From Unio delphinus (lineage: Eukaryota; Mollusca; Bivalvia; Unionida; Unionidae), in NCBI GenBank assembly GCA_029339505.1, contig JAQISU010000003.1:16509501-16573500 (forward strand): DNA of 64,000 bases. Direction: 5' to 3'. The notes under the pieces are model-generated. The model searched no databases, had not been told where the DNA came from, and worked only from the letters and a program-made list of their open reading frames with translations. Position numbers and translations under genes: made by a program. Positions 35,022 to 47,867 of the stretch are shown in pieces; within the stretch, counting starts at the first letter, position 1; each line of letters begins with the position of its first letter.

Positions 35022-38000
35022 TGTAGCGTTTGCAAAGGTTTGGGTGGGGTACTTCCAATATATTAATTGAAATATTATGGAATTCCTCCCTGGCTCGTGA
35101 AGTTATAAAGTTAAATTACTGGCGAAATATATGTACAGCTCTGAGCCCCCAGTCAGCACTGCCGACGGTTAAATTATATAGAACGCGAAGATGAAATTCA
35201 AACTAATAACAATTTAATAAAGTCGATAATTGTAAATGATAAACTCAATCACTCGTCCTCCAAGTGACAGCCTACTTCATCTTGTGATTTCAGTGTGAGT
35301 TCGATTTTCCCCTGGCCTTTGGTTCTACTAATCTCTTTATATCGTTCCTCCCACTCCTCCTGGACTTCACCTCTCCCGACTTCTCTCTTTCCTTCTCTTT
35401 TCTTCCGTATCTCTATCGGAGACACTGGGACCACTATCACTGGTCTGTCCCTCGAAGCATCCTGTGAAAACCACAAGGCGTTAACATATGGTTTATCGAA
35501 TCTCACTTCACACTAAATCATCAATTAACCATCAGATAAGGCTATTACTTTTTAGGTCACGCATACATACACATATGAAATTCCCACACACTTCTTACAG
35601 GGTACACAATGGTGTAATAGCACGGTATCATACAGACATCAATACACTGTATCACATCAGTATATCCAAATATATATTTAATCTCATCATATGAATGTTT
35701 TGTTGTTATTTTTTTTATCAATAACCTCGAAATTCTCTTTTAATTTTGACTTGACTTTCATTGCAACCACTACATAATAACGGTGCCTACAATGTACAGA
35801 ACATAACAAATGTATTCTTAAAGCATAAATTATAATTTTAAAAAAAATTACTCATACACTTGTATTAGCTATATTGAATGTAAATAAAACAGAAAGAGTA
35901 AATAGTCCTTGCAAATTAAAATATTCATCCATAATTAATGAAATCGTAATTTCTTAATTATGGCAGTACAATGACAACGGTGGCATGCACAAACCACACG
36001 TGGGCGACACTAACATCGTATTCAGTCTTGATACGTTATAACATAAATATTATCGATTCCCTTTACTTCCAATGTTTTCTTACACAAGTATTATTTGCCT
36101 TCTATTAATTTTCTCACATTCAGTGAATTATGTTATTTGCTTCTTTGTTAATTTTACAGAGAACAAGTAGTAGCGTGTCGCAATTAATTTCATTTTCACT
36201 CGGGTACGATTGTGACATACTGCACAATGATTCTCTACTGCACGTTATTTATAGATATTTCACAGTGAAAGAAGGATTTGATATTTATGTATTAATTACT
36301 TTTAGTAGACACGATACTAGTAATTGGTAATTATGGGCCTTTTGGGGTTGGTCCTTTAAGAATTAGTCCGTTTTGGTCGTGGGCCTTTTTGGTCCTGGTC
36401 CATTTTGACCCTGATCCTCCCGAATCGTAAATATGTATTATTTGGATGTTGTTAGATCCCGTATAGACTACTATTGATTGTAGATCGAAGGTCTCGCTAC
36501 CTCATGGTATGTGTGGCAATAAATTGAAATATTATGGAATTCCACCCTGGCTCGTGAAGTTATAAAGTTAAATTACTGGCGAAATAGATGTACAGCTCTG
36601 AGCCCCCAGTCAGCACTGCCGACGGTTAAATTATATAGAACGCGAAGATTAAATTCAAACTAATAACAATTTAATAAAGTCGATAATTTTAAATGATAAA
36701 CTGAATCACTCGTCCTCCAAGTGACAGCCTAATTCATCTCGTGATTTCAGTGTGAGTTCGATTTTCCCCCGGCCTTTGGTTCTACTCATCTCTTTATATC
36801 GTTCCTCCCACTCCACCTGGACTTCACCTCTCCCGTCTTCTCTCTTTCCTTCTCTTTTCTCCCGTATCTCTATCGGAGACACTGGGACCACTATCACTGG
36901 TATGTCCCTCGAAGCTTCCTGTGAAAACCACAAGGCGTTAACATATGGTTTATCGAATCTCACTTCACACTAAATCATCAATTAACCATCAGATAAGGCT
37001 ATTACCTTTTAGGTCACGCATACATACACATATGAAATTCCCACACACTTCTTACAGGGTACACAATGGTGTAATAACACGGTATCATACATACATCAAT
37101 ACATTGTATCACATCAGTATATCCAAATATATATTTAATCTCATTGTACTTACAATATTACAACAACCAGACGCATGTCTGTACACTACACTCCCACAAG
37201 TGTACACATATTCAAATATTCATATTACTAATTTCTCACAGTGCAATCATTTCAAAGATGCCATTCAATTCAGCAATGGCAAGATCTATAATATCATGGA
37301 CAAATGTGCTAGTCTACTATAAAATAACCACATAGCGAATTATAATAATATTAACTCTTACGACGGCTAGCAAGCAATATGATTCTTTACAAATATCAAC
37401 TCATTCTTCAGAATATACAAACATATTAACATCACAAAATAATTGATCCTACTACGATTCTAGTAATAATAAAAAGTATATCTACGATCTACAATTAAAT
37501 GCAGTCGCATTCAGCAAAGATCGAACAAGTAGCTCGCTGACCTTTAGAAGGTACACTTAGAATCCTGTCCTAAGGTTTTTCCCCCGCCAATAACGCATGG
37601 CTGATCGGAACTGCTATCTTCTGGCAATCTCTCTAACGAACTATAGCGAACTAAATCTTGCTGACAGGTCTAAGGATATCATACTTGGCCAAATTAGGAT
37701 CCCGTCCCAATCTCGATTCTGATTGGGTAGCGCTGTGGTCCTGTCCAATCGACTAAGCGACCAATTCAACCTGGCTGTCAGTCTGCGGAACAAGAAGATA
37801 AGGCACGTCCACTCCTTTTGGCAGCTTCTTTGATCTGCACAAGCGCTTCCACACCAAGGTGATAAATGCGCTTCTGACGGCCTTGGTCGGGCTTCCCACC
37901 CCAGCTGCGTCAACTTACGTAAGGGATAGTGTTAGCCTGCGGTCATGTTTAACATTAAACAGTAGCTTGTCCGAATGACTTTGATCATACATGTTTCTAA

Positions 38001-38029
38001 TTCAATTTTGGGTCGGGAAAAACGCCACT
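35022..38029 (-). mobile_element. Solo gypsy LTR nested in the LINE, internally rearranged
   Basis: It starts TGTAGCG and ends CGCCACT, and CGCTC flanks both ends (35017-35021 and 38030-38034) as a 5-bp target duplication. It is a relative of the LTRs at 13.3 and 19.9 kb, in the same orientation. The first 665 bp (35022-35687) are followed by an unrelated ~830-bp segment, then LTR sequence restarts about 45 bp from its beginning and runs to the end (36519-38029). LTR positions ~45-670 are therefore present twice. No internal coding region remains, so it is a solo LTR that later suffered insertion and duplication. Confidence 0.85.
35688..36518. repeat. ~830-bp unknown segment, copy 1 (inverted copy at 40.4 kb)
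   Basis: Reverse complement of 40398-41218, with scattered substitutions and small indels. It holds a 66-codon frame (36130-36330) that is also open in the other copy, but I recognise no protein. Near 36335-36420 are several GGTCC/TTTTGG-like short repeats. The ends read CATCATATG and TATGTGTGGCA. Perhaps a non-autonomous mobile element; class unknown. Confidence 0.7.
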
Positions 38030-38388
38030 CGCTCTTCTTCTGATAATCGTATACTCATTGTTTCCAAGGTGAAAACAAAGTCATATGAACAACGTTCGTT
38101 TGCACACCAGGGCCTGGCGGCGTGGAACAAATTGCCCATTGAAATTAGACACAAAGACACAGTGGTCCCTTTTAAGAGTGCTCTTAAGACTCATCTGTTT
38201 CGAATGCAGGGACAAACTTAGCGACCTAATCATGTTTGGTATCTTATATGTTTTCAGCATGTTTTTATGTTTTCCAATTTCATTGTTTTTGTCATTTGTT
38301 GTTCTGTAGTGTAGTCATATCATTATTGATGGTGTAAAGCGCTTAGAGCATCGTAGGATTAAGCGCTATACAAAGTCTTCTTTATTAA

Positions 38389-38433
<45 letters not shown>

Positions 38434-38479
38434 TTCACTAACATGTAAATTCATTTTAGAATTGATTGTTCATGTAATT

Positions 38480-38488
38480 ACCTTAGTA

Positions 38489-38563
<75 letters not shown>

Positions 38564-38690
38564 GTCTGTCTGTCTGTCTGTTTGTCGGTCGGTCGGTCGG
38601 CCTACCTACCTACCTACCCATCCATCCATCCACCCACCCACCCACCCATCCATCCATCCATCCATCCATCCATCCATCCATCCATATTGG
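38480..38690. repeat. Compound tetranucleotide microsatellite
   Basis: Consecutive blocks of ATCT, GTCT, CGGT, CTAC, ATCC, ACCC and again ATCC units, each clean. This is stepwise single-base drift of one 4-bp unit. It sits about 50 bp after the LINE tail. Confidence 0.95.
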
Positions 38691-38799
38691 CGATCCCAAA
38701 ATACTATCACATGGCAATACCTGTAATGAAACATTACGCAGTTTGAAATACGTATGAAATATCTTTTTATTTGATACTGGTTGTCATATTTGTACTTTA

Positions 38800-38935
38800 G
38801 GTACGAAACGACTATAGCATTGGGTACGAAACGACCAGAACCTTGGGTACGAAACGACCATTGCTTTGGGTACGAAACAACTCATTTGCGTACAAAACGA
38901 CTTGGGTACGAAACAACCTGGGTACGGAATGACCA
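38800..38935. repeat. Irregular 15-bp repeat GGGTACGAAACGACC
   Basis: About seven copies of GGTACGAAACGAC, separated by 3-14 bp of unrelated spacer sequence, some degenerate (GTACAAAACGAC, GTACGGAATGACC). Confidence 0.75.
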
Positions 38936-39326
38936 GATACGATATTACAAGTCTGCAGAATGGATGCCTGCTGATTGGGCAGTGAGGTATTCCGAGTTTA
39001 CAGAATGGAATCCGTTGCCCTTACTCCGGAAATGACTGGAAGTCCCGACATTGAAAAGTTCGAGCAACACTCAAATTGCCCGAATGAATGTATACGGTTT
39101 TCAATTCGAAAACCGTTTTTGATAACATCTCTGTTTTTAATTCTTGCTTTGATCCTTTATTTCCACAATCAAAATTATTATTTTCTAATATTACGGGATA
39201 CCAAAAAAAAAAAATATGAGTCACATGACTCAACTGATTGAAAAAGTTTTGGGAAATGTAAAGTACGCGATGTACACTAAATTCAAATTTATGAATGATA
39301 TCCACAAAATTTGTTTGACTCGTCGA

Positions 39327-39400
39327 CTTGGCTAATTGCACATGTGGCTTACACATTATTGGTTATTATTTTGTCCATTATAACTGGACTAAATTTGATT
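39327..39400. repeat. Dispersed ~75-bp repeat, second copy
   Basis: Matches 10077-10155 with a few substitutions and small gaps; same strand. Element type unknown. Confidence 0.7.
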
Positions 39401-39884
39401 TGTCAAAGCATGAACTGGTTTTCAGGGCTGGGGTTTGCGCGTGCCTTTTGCCTATTCCCTTGCCTCCATGCCTCTCTCAGACATTTTGTACTAACCAACG
39501 GATTCAACATACAACGCTACCACCAGTAACATAACTAAACGTTTACCTTATAAAAACAAGAAAAACAAACAGCAATCCCAACATTGGACAAAACCTCAAA
39601 TGTTAAAATACACAAAAGTCAGGAAAATGGAAAACAAAATCTTTCTACTCAAACAAACAACACAAAAATGACACTAAAATTTCCCCAACGGTATCACGGA
39701 TTAAAGAACTCCTGATGGAAATTATAAACCTTGATGAGAAAGACACTCTAACCATAGAATACCTACATGGAAAAATGAAACAGATTTTAATGAAACTTTT
39801 TAAAACCAAAATTACATAGAATTTACCCTAAGCTGTTATTAATTCAAATTATAAAAATGAACACCCAATAGTATGAATATTACA

Positions 39885-40390
39885 ACCAAACATAACTTTA
39901 CAATTCGACAATGGAACTTTAGGGGAATCATAAATAAGCTCCATAAACTAAAATTCAAAATTAATGAAAAAGCTCAAAAATCTGATACCATATGAGTCCA
40001 GGAAATACACCTCCCTGAAACTCCAAAATTCCTACCGAAGATCCCAGGATATTCACCAGATATTTCTTTTAAATCGCCCAAACGAGAAGCAGGGAATGGG
40101 TCTCGTAATTATCGCAATAGAACCTTTACCTAACACCACCACGAAAACTGAAATGACCTTACCATGTCACTAGAACCAACAGTCTATCCACAACATTACT
40201 GCAGGGCAGCGTCCAGGGTGGCAGAAGGAGAGGTAGACAGATAAAAAAGTGGACTCAAAACATCACGGAATGGATCAGGAAAAGTTTTGCGGAAACTCAG
40301 CCATTGGTACATGATCGAGACAAGTGGAGTAACTTTTTTAGACTTTCAGCAACACACTAAGTCAAAAGAGTGATGATGATAATGACCACG
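39885..40390 (+). pseudogene. LINE fragments: endonuclease start and RT C-terminal tail
   Basis: 39890-40140 encodes, with stops and frame changes, the start of an apurinic-type endonuclease (QWNFRGIINKLHKLKF then VQEIHLPETP). 40198-40360 encodes a continuous LINE C-terminal tail (GGRRRGRQIKKWTQNITEW, SFAETQPLVHDRDKW) to TAA at 40358-40360, followed by a (TGATGATAA)-like tail ending near 40390. The whole RT between them is absent: either one element with a large deletion or two fragments. The clade is not certain. Confidence 0.7.
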
Positions 40391-40397
40391 ATATCCA

Positions 40398-41218
40398 TGC
40401 CACAAATACCATGAAGTAGCGAGACCTTCGATCTACAATCAATAGTAGTCTATACGGGATCTAACAACATCCAAATAATACATATTTACGATTCGGGAGG
40501 ATCAGGACCAAAAAGGCCCACGACCAAAACGGACTAATTCTTAAAGGACCAACCCCAAAAGGCCCATAATTACCAATTACTAGTATCGTGTCTACTAAAA
40601 GTAATTAATACATAAATATCAAATCCTTCTTTCACTGTGAAATATCTATAAATAACGTGCAGTAGAGAATCATTGTGCAGTATGTCACAATCGTACCTGA
40701 GTGAAAATGAAATTGATTGCGACACGCTACTACTTGTTCTCTGTAAAATTAACAAAGAAGAAAATAACATAATTCACTGAATGTGAGAAAGTTAATAGAA
40801 GGCAAATACTACTTTTGTAAGAAAACAATTGGAAGTAAAGGGAATCGATAATATTTATGTTATAACGTATCAAGACTGAATACGATGTTAGTGTCACCCA
40901 CGTGTGGTTTGTGCATGCCACCGTTGTCATTGTACTGCCATAATTAAGAAATTACGACTTCATTAATTATGGATGAATATTTTAATTTGCAAGGACTATT
41001 TACTCTTTCTGTTTTATTTACATTCAATATAGCTAATACAAGTGTATGCGTAATTTATTTTTCTTAATTATAATTTATGCTTTAAGAATACATTTGTTAT
41101 GTTCTGTACATTGTAGGCACCGTTTTTATGTATGTAGTGGTTGCAATGAAAGTCAAGTCAAAAGAGAATTTCGAGGTTATTGATAAAAAAATAACAACAA
41201 AACAGTCATATGATGGGA
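40398..41218. repeat. ~820-bp unknown segment, copy 2 (inverted relative to copy 1)
   Basis: Reverse complement of 35688-36518. It abuts the LINE tail at 40390 on the left; on the right the similarity ends at TCATATGATGGGA. The 66-codon frame is on the minus strand here (40570-40770). No flanking LTR sequence accompanies this copy, so the segment itself is the repeated unit. Confidence 0.75.
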
Positions 41219-42192
41219 TAGAAAGACAAAAGAAGCAAATATGTGTCTACCTAGTATATGCAACAAAAGACAAGCAAACGTTAATGCCATGTCAGAGTTA
41301 TACATTTGTTAATAATAACCAGAGTTATTGCGAATACATAAATATTAAAATCTAATATAAATACTTCAACATTATGGCACATAATGACTGTCAGATAAAT
41401 TTAACAGCAAAATATAGTAAACAATTCTACAATAACAGCAACAAATCACCGAACTATAAAACAGGCATACCTAATATGGATACATATTCACTTTTCAACA
41501 AAAATCATTACAACACAACAAAATTGCACACTGACTGTCAAAGTTAATTAATAATTTCCATGCCTTGTTTACTAGTAGTAGATCACAAAACGTAAAAACT
41601 CCGGGTATAACTTAATGTTCAAACAGTGTTACAACTAAAGAACAAATATTTGGCTATTAGAAAGTTTCATAAGAACAGCTTATTTTATTGGACATCCCCC
41701 CCAAAAAAAAAAAAACACATACAAAATCGTACATACATGTTTAAAGAAAAGTTCAATCATTTGGATTTAATACTACATATAGGGACAAATAAATCTGGAT
41801 TTCAATTTACTGCAATATTGTATCGACAACCGTTATAGAAATGCATAGTGCAATTGAACATTTGTAATAAATTTACATTAAAGCAGATGTATAAATATTG
41901 CACATTCATACATTTGCTCTTTTTTGAAAACAAAATATCAGTTATCTCACTAAATAAGTACGTATTCCAAGGTCAGTAGCTTCAACATTTTCATCCTTAG
42001 ATAAAGTCACGGTAAATTTTGAAAGATATCACGTTGAAGATATTGAAAATGTCAGAAAATGTAACTGTAAAATAAGCAAAGTTCACTAAAAGATATATGT
42101 AATGGAAAAAAGTTTAAATGATGAGTGAAGAGAAGGAAGAGGCATAAGTACCACACACCTGAAGTTTACAGATAATACCCTGGGCTAGTTCA
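41219..42192. other. No recognised feature
   Basis: AT-rich sequence with a short poly(A) near 41703; no supportable gene. Confidence 0.5.
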
Positions 42193-42527
42193 GTCAGGAG
42201 TGTCTCAGTAATCGTTAAAAACTGTTAAAATCGTATGGGACATCAGGCTCTGTTGAGATGTCAGGAGTGTCTCAGTAATCGTTAAAAACTGTTAAAATCG
42301 TATGGGACATCAGACTCTGTTGAGATGTCAGGAGTGTCTCAGTAATCGTTAAAAACTGTTAAAATCGTATGGAACATCAGGCTCTGTTGAGATGTCAGGA
42401 GTGTCTCAGTAATCGTTAAAAACTGTTAAAATCGTATGGGACATCAGACTCTGTTGAGATGTCAGGAGTGTCTCAGTAATCGCTAAAAACTGTTAAAATC
42501 ATATGGGACATCAGACTCTGTTGAGAT
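42193..42527. repeat. 67-bp tandem array, 5 near-identical copies
   Basis: Unit starts GTCAGGAGTGTCTCAGTAAT; copies begin at 42193, 42260, 42327, 42394 and 42461. Only a few single-base differences, so the expansion is recent. Confidence 0.95.
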
Positions 42528-43624
42528 GGAAGGCATGGGAAAGAGTAGAGTGATTGTAGAGACTTGTATTCGCGTCTCAATTGTAATTACATAAATGTTT
42601 CCTAACATGTTAAATAAATCGGAGACATACAGCAAGTCAAGGAAGTGTTAAAGTACAATACGATCACGATTCTTCCCTGATATCAGGACTACAATCTACG
42701 TAATCTGTAAAGGTCTGATGTTAGTTATCAGTGCTTCTTATAGTCTTGGCGTTCATCCTCGCTGACCAGTGCTTCCGTGTTTGCTATGGTTTTGGTGAAT
42801 CACGTACTTGAGATCCACAGTCCAGGCCGTTAATTAGAGTGGAACTATGAACCCTTCTTTGAAAGGTATCACTTTTTAGTTCAAATGTTTCTGAGAGTTG
42901 ACCCCTTGCTCTGGTTTTGAATCTGCGGCCAGTCTGGAGGTTGGAAATCCACTTATGGTATCATGGTACCAATTGTTTTTCCATATATCTCAATGCTAAT
43001 GTTTTGTGAAATAAATATAATTTCTATCCTACTTCAGCGTACATGTCACACACTGTCACAGAGAACAATCTTAGTTTGTCAATTTGACAACGACAAAACT
43101 AGGTACTCTATGTACTACATTGCATTTAAGAGAACTAGAAAGGACTAAGAGTTATCTAGTCACACTGACCCAGTTTCACCCATGTGTCCCACATTAAAAA
43201 AATTATTTAAAAAAATACAAAATATGATTTATATATAATTTAACTTAATCTCACATGTTGCCGAGATGCTTAACTTTTCATAATACACCAATCACAGCTA
43301 GTGTTTTTGTTTATTTCTGAATGCAATGTTCCCTACACTTTAAGATCCGCCTACCTGGGATTGTACAATTGGTACCGTTATACCTTATGTATGCGGTATT
43401 TGATTTTTGCAATTAGGTTCTTAGTACAGATCACGTCCTAAGCAATTTCCAAGTCCAGGAATATAGCGATTTGATTCTTACCACACTTTTTGCTAGCGTT
43501 TAAGGCCAATGTTAGATTATATCCTAATCAGTTGATATATTAATGACCTTTTACCTCGAAATCTTCATTAGTTCCTTAATAAGAAATTGATGCTTTCAAG
43601 ATGGCGGTTTGCATCAGTTATTAA
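42528..43624. other. No recognised feature
   Basis: Non-coding sequence; one AGATGGCGG (about 43600) marks no visible gene. Confidence 0.45.
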
Positions 43625-44372
43625 TCATTAATTTCTATAATTTTAGATATTAGTGATATAGATCCATCTGAGTTAATGTCAGTGGGGTTCTTGCCTGCTT
43701 TGGGTACTGCGTTAACAGTGGCCTGTTTCCAGGAGTTTGGGATGTCTCATGTTCTCCGTTTTGTGTTGATACAATGTAGGATAGCCTTTTCTATATTCTG
43801 TGGGATGCTTTTGCAGATTTTGTTTCCTAGGTTATCTTCTGCTGGTAATGTTGACTGTTCCCTTGGAGTGCTCTCTTCCATTCGTATATCGTGAATTCGA
43901 TGCTGAGTGAGTTGTTAAGGCCTCCTTGATTAATGAATAATCGTAGGTTTTTATTTTCTATTCGGGCGCGATGGCTCTGGACATTGGCCGTATGATTACT
44001 GTTGCTGCTCATTCCACTTTGTTCGTTGTATCCAGATTGTGTATTGCCTGAAATGTTTTAACTTGGTTTGGACTAGTTTTCCTCCGATAGATATGATTAT
44101 ATCGCATATCTGTTTTGCATTTGCTGTGATGTTCATTGATAAGCATAATTCAGAGCAAGATTGTTATTGCTACAATAATACCATTTTTGGTATTTTTGTC
44201 TTTTTCTTTGAAGCTTTCAATGTCCGATGATCATCATAATTTGTTTAAGGCCTTTTAATTTTCCTTCTTGGCTAATTTACATTCTTCATTCAACCACGGG
44301 ACCGATTGTTTGCATTTCCGCCACAGATTGTGAGGATGCTAAGAGCAGCTGCTCAGGTTAGAGATACGTTGA

Positions 44373-44423
<51 letters not shown>

Positions 44424-46431
44424 AGAAGGCTCGAAATGCATTATCAAATCTCCATATGGGTATATGGGAGGGATTATTGACAGGAGTTAAGACGTTAACA
44501 GTTGTTTAAATCATGAAATAGTCGTTACCAATGGTGCTTTCTTGGTTAGTTCACTCTGTTACTTCCGCTGTTTTTAGAGTACATACGATTAAGTCCTAGG
44601 CTGACGTTGATCAATGTTCAAGGATAATTCGAGCATGAGTCCCATTATTCAATATTACCAGGTTAGTTGATACTATTCATTATTCAATTGATCATCACCT
44701 TCTGTCTTGATGTAGTTCTCCCCACTGTTGGTCATTGTCGTTGATATCTTCGTTTGTGATGGCGTATTTGCTTACGTTTCTGGTCATGTGTATGTCAGTC
44801 TCCAAGTTAGTCGGGCTGTTTCTTGGTCGGTCATATTGTTGATCATTGTATCTCTGTTACCAGTCTGAATTATAAAAGTTTCTTAATGATATGATGGTGT
44901 CCTAGTAATCATGGATACCACACTGGGTGTGGAGTAGCTGAAAAAGGTTGCCAGGCCTCTGACTTCGTTTCCATTAAATCTATTTGGAATAAATCTTGTA
45001 TAATAGCCACGGATTTTTTTCCAAATATATTCTTAGTCCTAGTCCAAGTATATTTCATGGAAGCATATGATGTCAGATTTGTGAGTTTTGTTGTTAAGGT
45101 TAATTTTCAATTCGATAGCATTTTATTCAATCTTCTGCAGTTCCACTGCCACATTCTTAATATTTTATTGGCAGTAGTATAAGTTTTCGAATCTGACTGT
45201 TAACCGAGATCAGATTCCTCGGGCCATAATTGAAATATTGTACCCTAAAAGAGATATTGGTCCAAAAGACAGCTAAAAGACTGGTATGGATGATGACATG
45301 AGACGTGGTTGTTGTCCGATAGGTTGATGACCGCATCTAATAACTCCCTGATATATTTGAGTATATTTATGTTGAGTACTTCTCTGTTAGTGGGTGTTGG
45401 TGTACTTTTTCCGATGTCATACCTATGATTGTCTGGTTTGTTCCTGCTGTTGATGCACTGTACCTACTGAGATTCGTTTTAGATGTTGTGGTGTTACTAT
45501 TGTTACTAGCGCGTTGTGATTCAATTCCTTTGTGGACTAGTTCTTCTAAGTTGGTTTTCCATTGTTCTTCAATTCTCTCGTTTATTCCCGTTGGACGTTT
45601 GGTGTTTTGTTCTTTTTTTACCTATACTGTTACTATTGCTATATGAATTGGTGTTTTGGGGTTCGATCCTGTTCGATGTTTGTTTCCTGCAATTTCGTAT
45701 ATTCCTAAGTTATGTTGCTCTCTGGTTTTGGTTGGTACATCTTTGCTCTTTCCCTTGATGCTATTGCAACAGTTAGGGTTATCTTCTTTGGTGTCCTCTT
45801 ATCTTGGCTGGGCCATGGCTTCTTCTTTTGGTTTTTAATCTTTCCTTCTGGTAGGTGATACTGCTCCGTTCTTATGGTTCATTTTGGCTTCTTTCCGTTC
45901 TTTTCCACTACCTTTCATAATTTAGCGACTTTGCCTTCAAGAAGGGTATATCTTTTACTTTCATTAATCTTGTGATCTCCGTTTGGCTGCTGCGCACTAC
46001 CATGATTGGGGTGATGCACACTACAGCAATTTGGGGATTTGGGCCTTTATATCTGCATCTTCCGTTGTGGTTTTCTCAACACGTGTCGCAACTTGTTCTA
46101 AATTTACATTTGTGGTGTAGTGGTCCCTTCCATTACAGTTTCCACATAATCTCGGTTTGATCTTGTTCTCTGATAATGGGAAGAATTGTCTGAAGTGTCC
46201 ATGTCGGACTAGGAGGCGTTGGGTAACTGAGTAGAATTCTACCTTTACCGCTGTCGATTCTCGGCTTTCCCTATCTTTAAGTCTTGTATCAATTAAGCCG
46301 TAATTCGCTACTAGCAGAAAACCATCCATCCGTATTCGGTTCATCAAGTTTTCTATTCTAGTTAAGTTATAAAGAAAACAAATAATAACATCTGGGTGAC
46401 AAGATCTGTTAAATGTAGAGCGTAGCGTCAT
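43625..46431 (-). pseudogene. Degenerate antisense LINE (ORF1, endonuclease, RT start)
   Basis: On the minus strand, from right to left: an ORF1-like protein (46431-46021) with a knuckle-like CGNCNGRDH; its charged C-terminal part; an endonuclease start with QWNCRRLN near 45190; the linker motif PWLNEECKLAKKE near 44290; and RT beginning with NSWKQATVNAVPKAGKNPTD (43690-43800). The element then stops, so its 3' RT part is missing, unlike ordinary 5' truncation. An (ATT)n run (44374-44422) splits the linker. Many stops and frameshifts are present. Clade probably Jockey/CR1-like; not certain. Confidence 0.75.
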
Positions 46432-47620
46432 ATATCAGAAAAACGGATCTCTAAGTGGCAGAACCACTCTTGTCAGATAAACGTCCTCACCTTGGGTAAA
46501 CTCTATTCGGTTACTAGACTACCAGGACATATCGTGTTCTACTTATTCACTGTTTTGTACTGTATTTATATTTTTAAAGTACCTTTTATATAAAACAAAA
46601 TTTGAACAGCCAAAAAAACACAGTACAAGTAACATGGTTTTGTACGACTTGCCTCAACCATTCTGTTGCTTACCTTCTCAAAGCCAGTTTTACAACTTCT
46701 GGCGTAACGTTGTATGGAATGTGTTTGGAAATTACTGGATGCCTCTAAAACTATACAGTTATCCTGAATATATGCATTGTACACCCGCAGAAATACAAAG
46801 ATTTAAAAGCTTGCAATCTAGTATCGTCATGTTTCCATGGTTATTTTGAGTTTATTCTTAAATTATAGATCTTGACCATACACCTATAATGAGTTGGATT
46901 CAAAGGATCCTTGCTATAATTTACCATTTCTATTTGTCAACAGTGGAGTTGCAGTTTCAATTTCAGCATCAAAAATGAGCGGAAAAAACCCTGCTTAAAT
47001 TAAAATCCCGTAATCCCGTCGGAATCTATCGGTTGCATGCTTTTTTTGCTTTCGTATTTCTTGTTGTTCATTGTCTGCTCCATGTCAACCGGCATTACAC
47101 ATTTTTAAACCTTTCGTATTTGAATTCCATTTAAACTTTCGAGAAACCGAACGTACGTTGTCATTTGTAGCTGATTCTCCATACCCACGGTGCTCTTTTA
47201 TGTATTGCGCCTAAATAAGAGGGACAATGAAGCTGATTACAACATGTGTTTGTATACGTGTTGTAAATTTATACGCAACATTTAAAAGTAATATAGGAAT
47301 ACCTAAAACATTATATGCTTTTCTTTTGTAGGTTCCTTTGTACGGTATATATGAGTGTAGTGTGTTTGTGTCCTTAAAGCAAGATGGCAAACAATGCACC
47401 AGGTAAACTTGTTCCATGTCGGTTGTGTTGTCTATTCTTGACCGGTGTTTTTAAAGATATAAGATTTTAACCAATATTGAATTTCGTCAAATACAACGGG
47501 CTTGAGGTAGCTAACAACTGAGTTATGCATGCTATATAAATGCCTTTTAATCAGTCGTATACGACATTCAGTCACATGATCGAGCGATCCTAAATTATCT
47601 TACATGATTTTGCGCTACCT
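46432..47620. other. No recognised feature
   Basis: Non-coding; a 71-codon frame at 46634-46849 has no recognisable homology. Confidence 0.45.
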
Positions 47621-47624
47621 TGCT

Positions 47625-47825
47625 GCGGGAAGAACCCGAGATATCGATCAGAAAGAACCACCGACCCACGAGAAGCTACTGGCAAACTTTCTCACATACC
47701 CACATTCAGGGCCGGACCTGCTATAGGGGCCCAGGACCCGCCTCCCCCCCCCCCTTTTAAAAAAAAACCCCTATTCACTGCTTTTGATAAAAGATGCAAA
47801 GGGGTTCCGAATTTTTTAATTAATT

Positions 47826-47867
<42 letters not shown>

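Larger units (their letters stand above)
34398..38431 (+). mobile_element. 5'-truncated CR1/L2-type LINE, interrupted by a nested LTR
   Basis: Two parts, 34398-35021 and 38030-38431, form one LINE 3' end when the nested LTR is ignored. The first encodes the RT end and C-terminal domain (SWMTCNKLQMNDDKNEAILI, SVRNLGVTLDSTLTLHQH, LDYCNSILSS, LQKVQNTAARIIF-like) with one in-frame TGA at 34786. The second encodes the C-terminal tail (RSFAHQGLAAWNKLPIEI) to a stop at 38218-38220. The 3' UTR has GTAAAGCGCTTAGAGCATCG and TAAGCGCTATACAAAG before an (ATT)n tail (38383-38431), a typical CR1/L2-like end. The copy was dead on arrival through 5' truncation. Confidence 0.85.

Noticed and set aside
42193..42527. 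CRISPR-like array
   Set aside because: The units are contiguous direct repeats without unique spacers, in animal DNA; the same holds for the other arrays.
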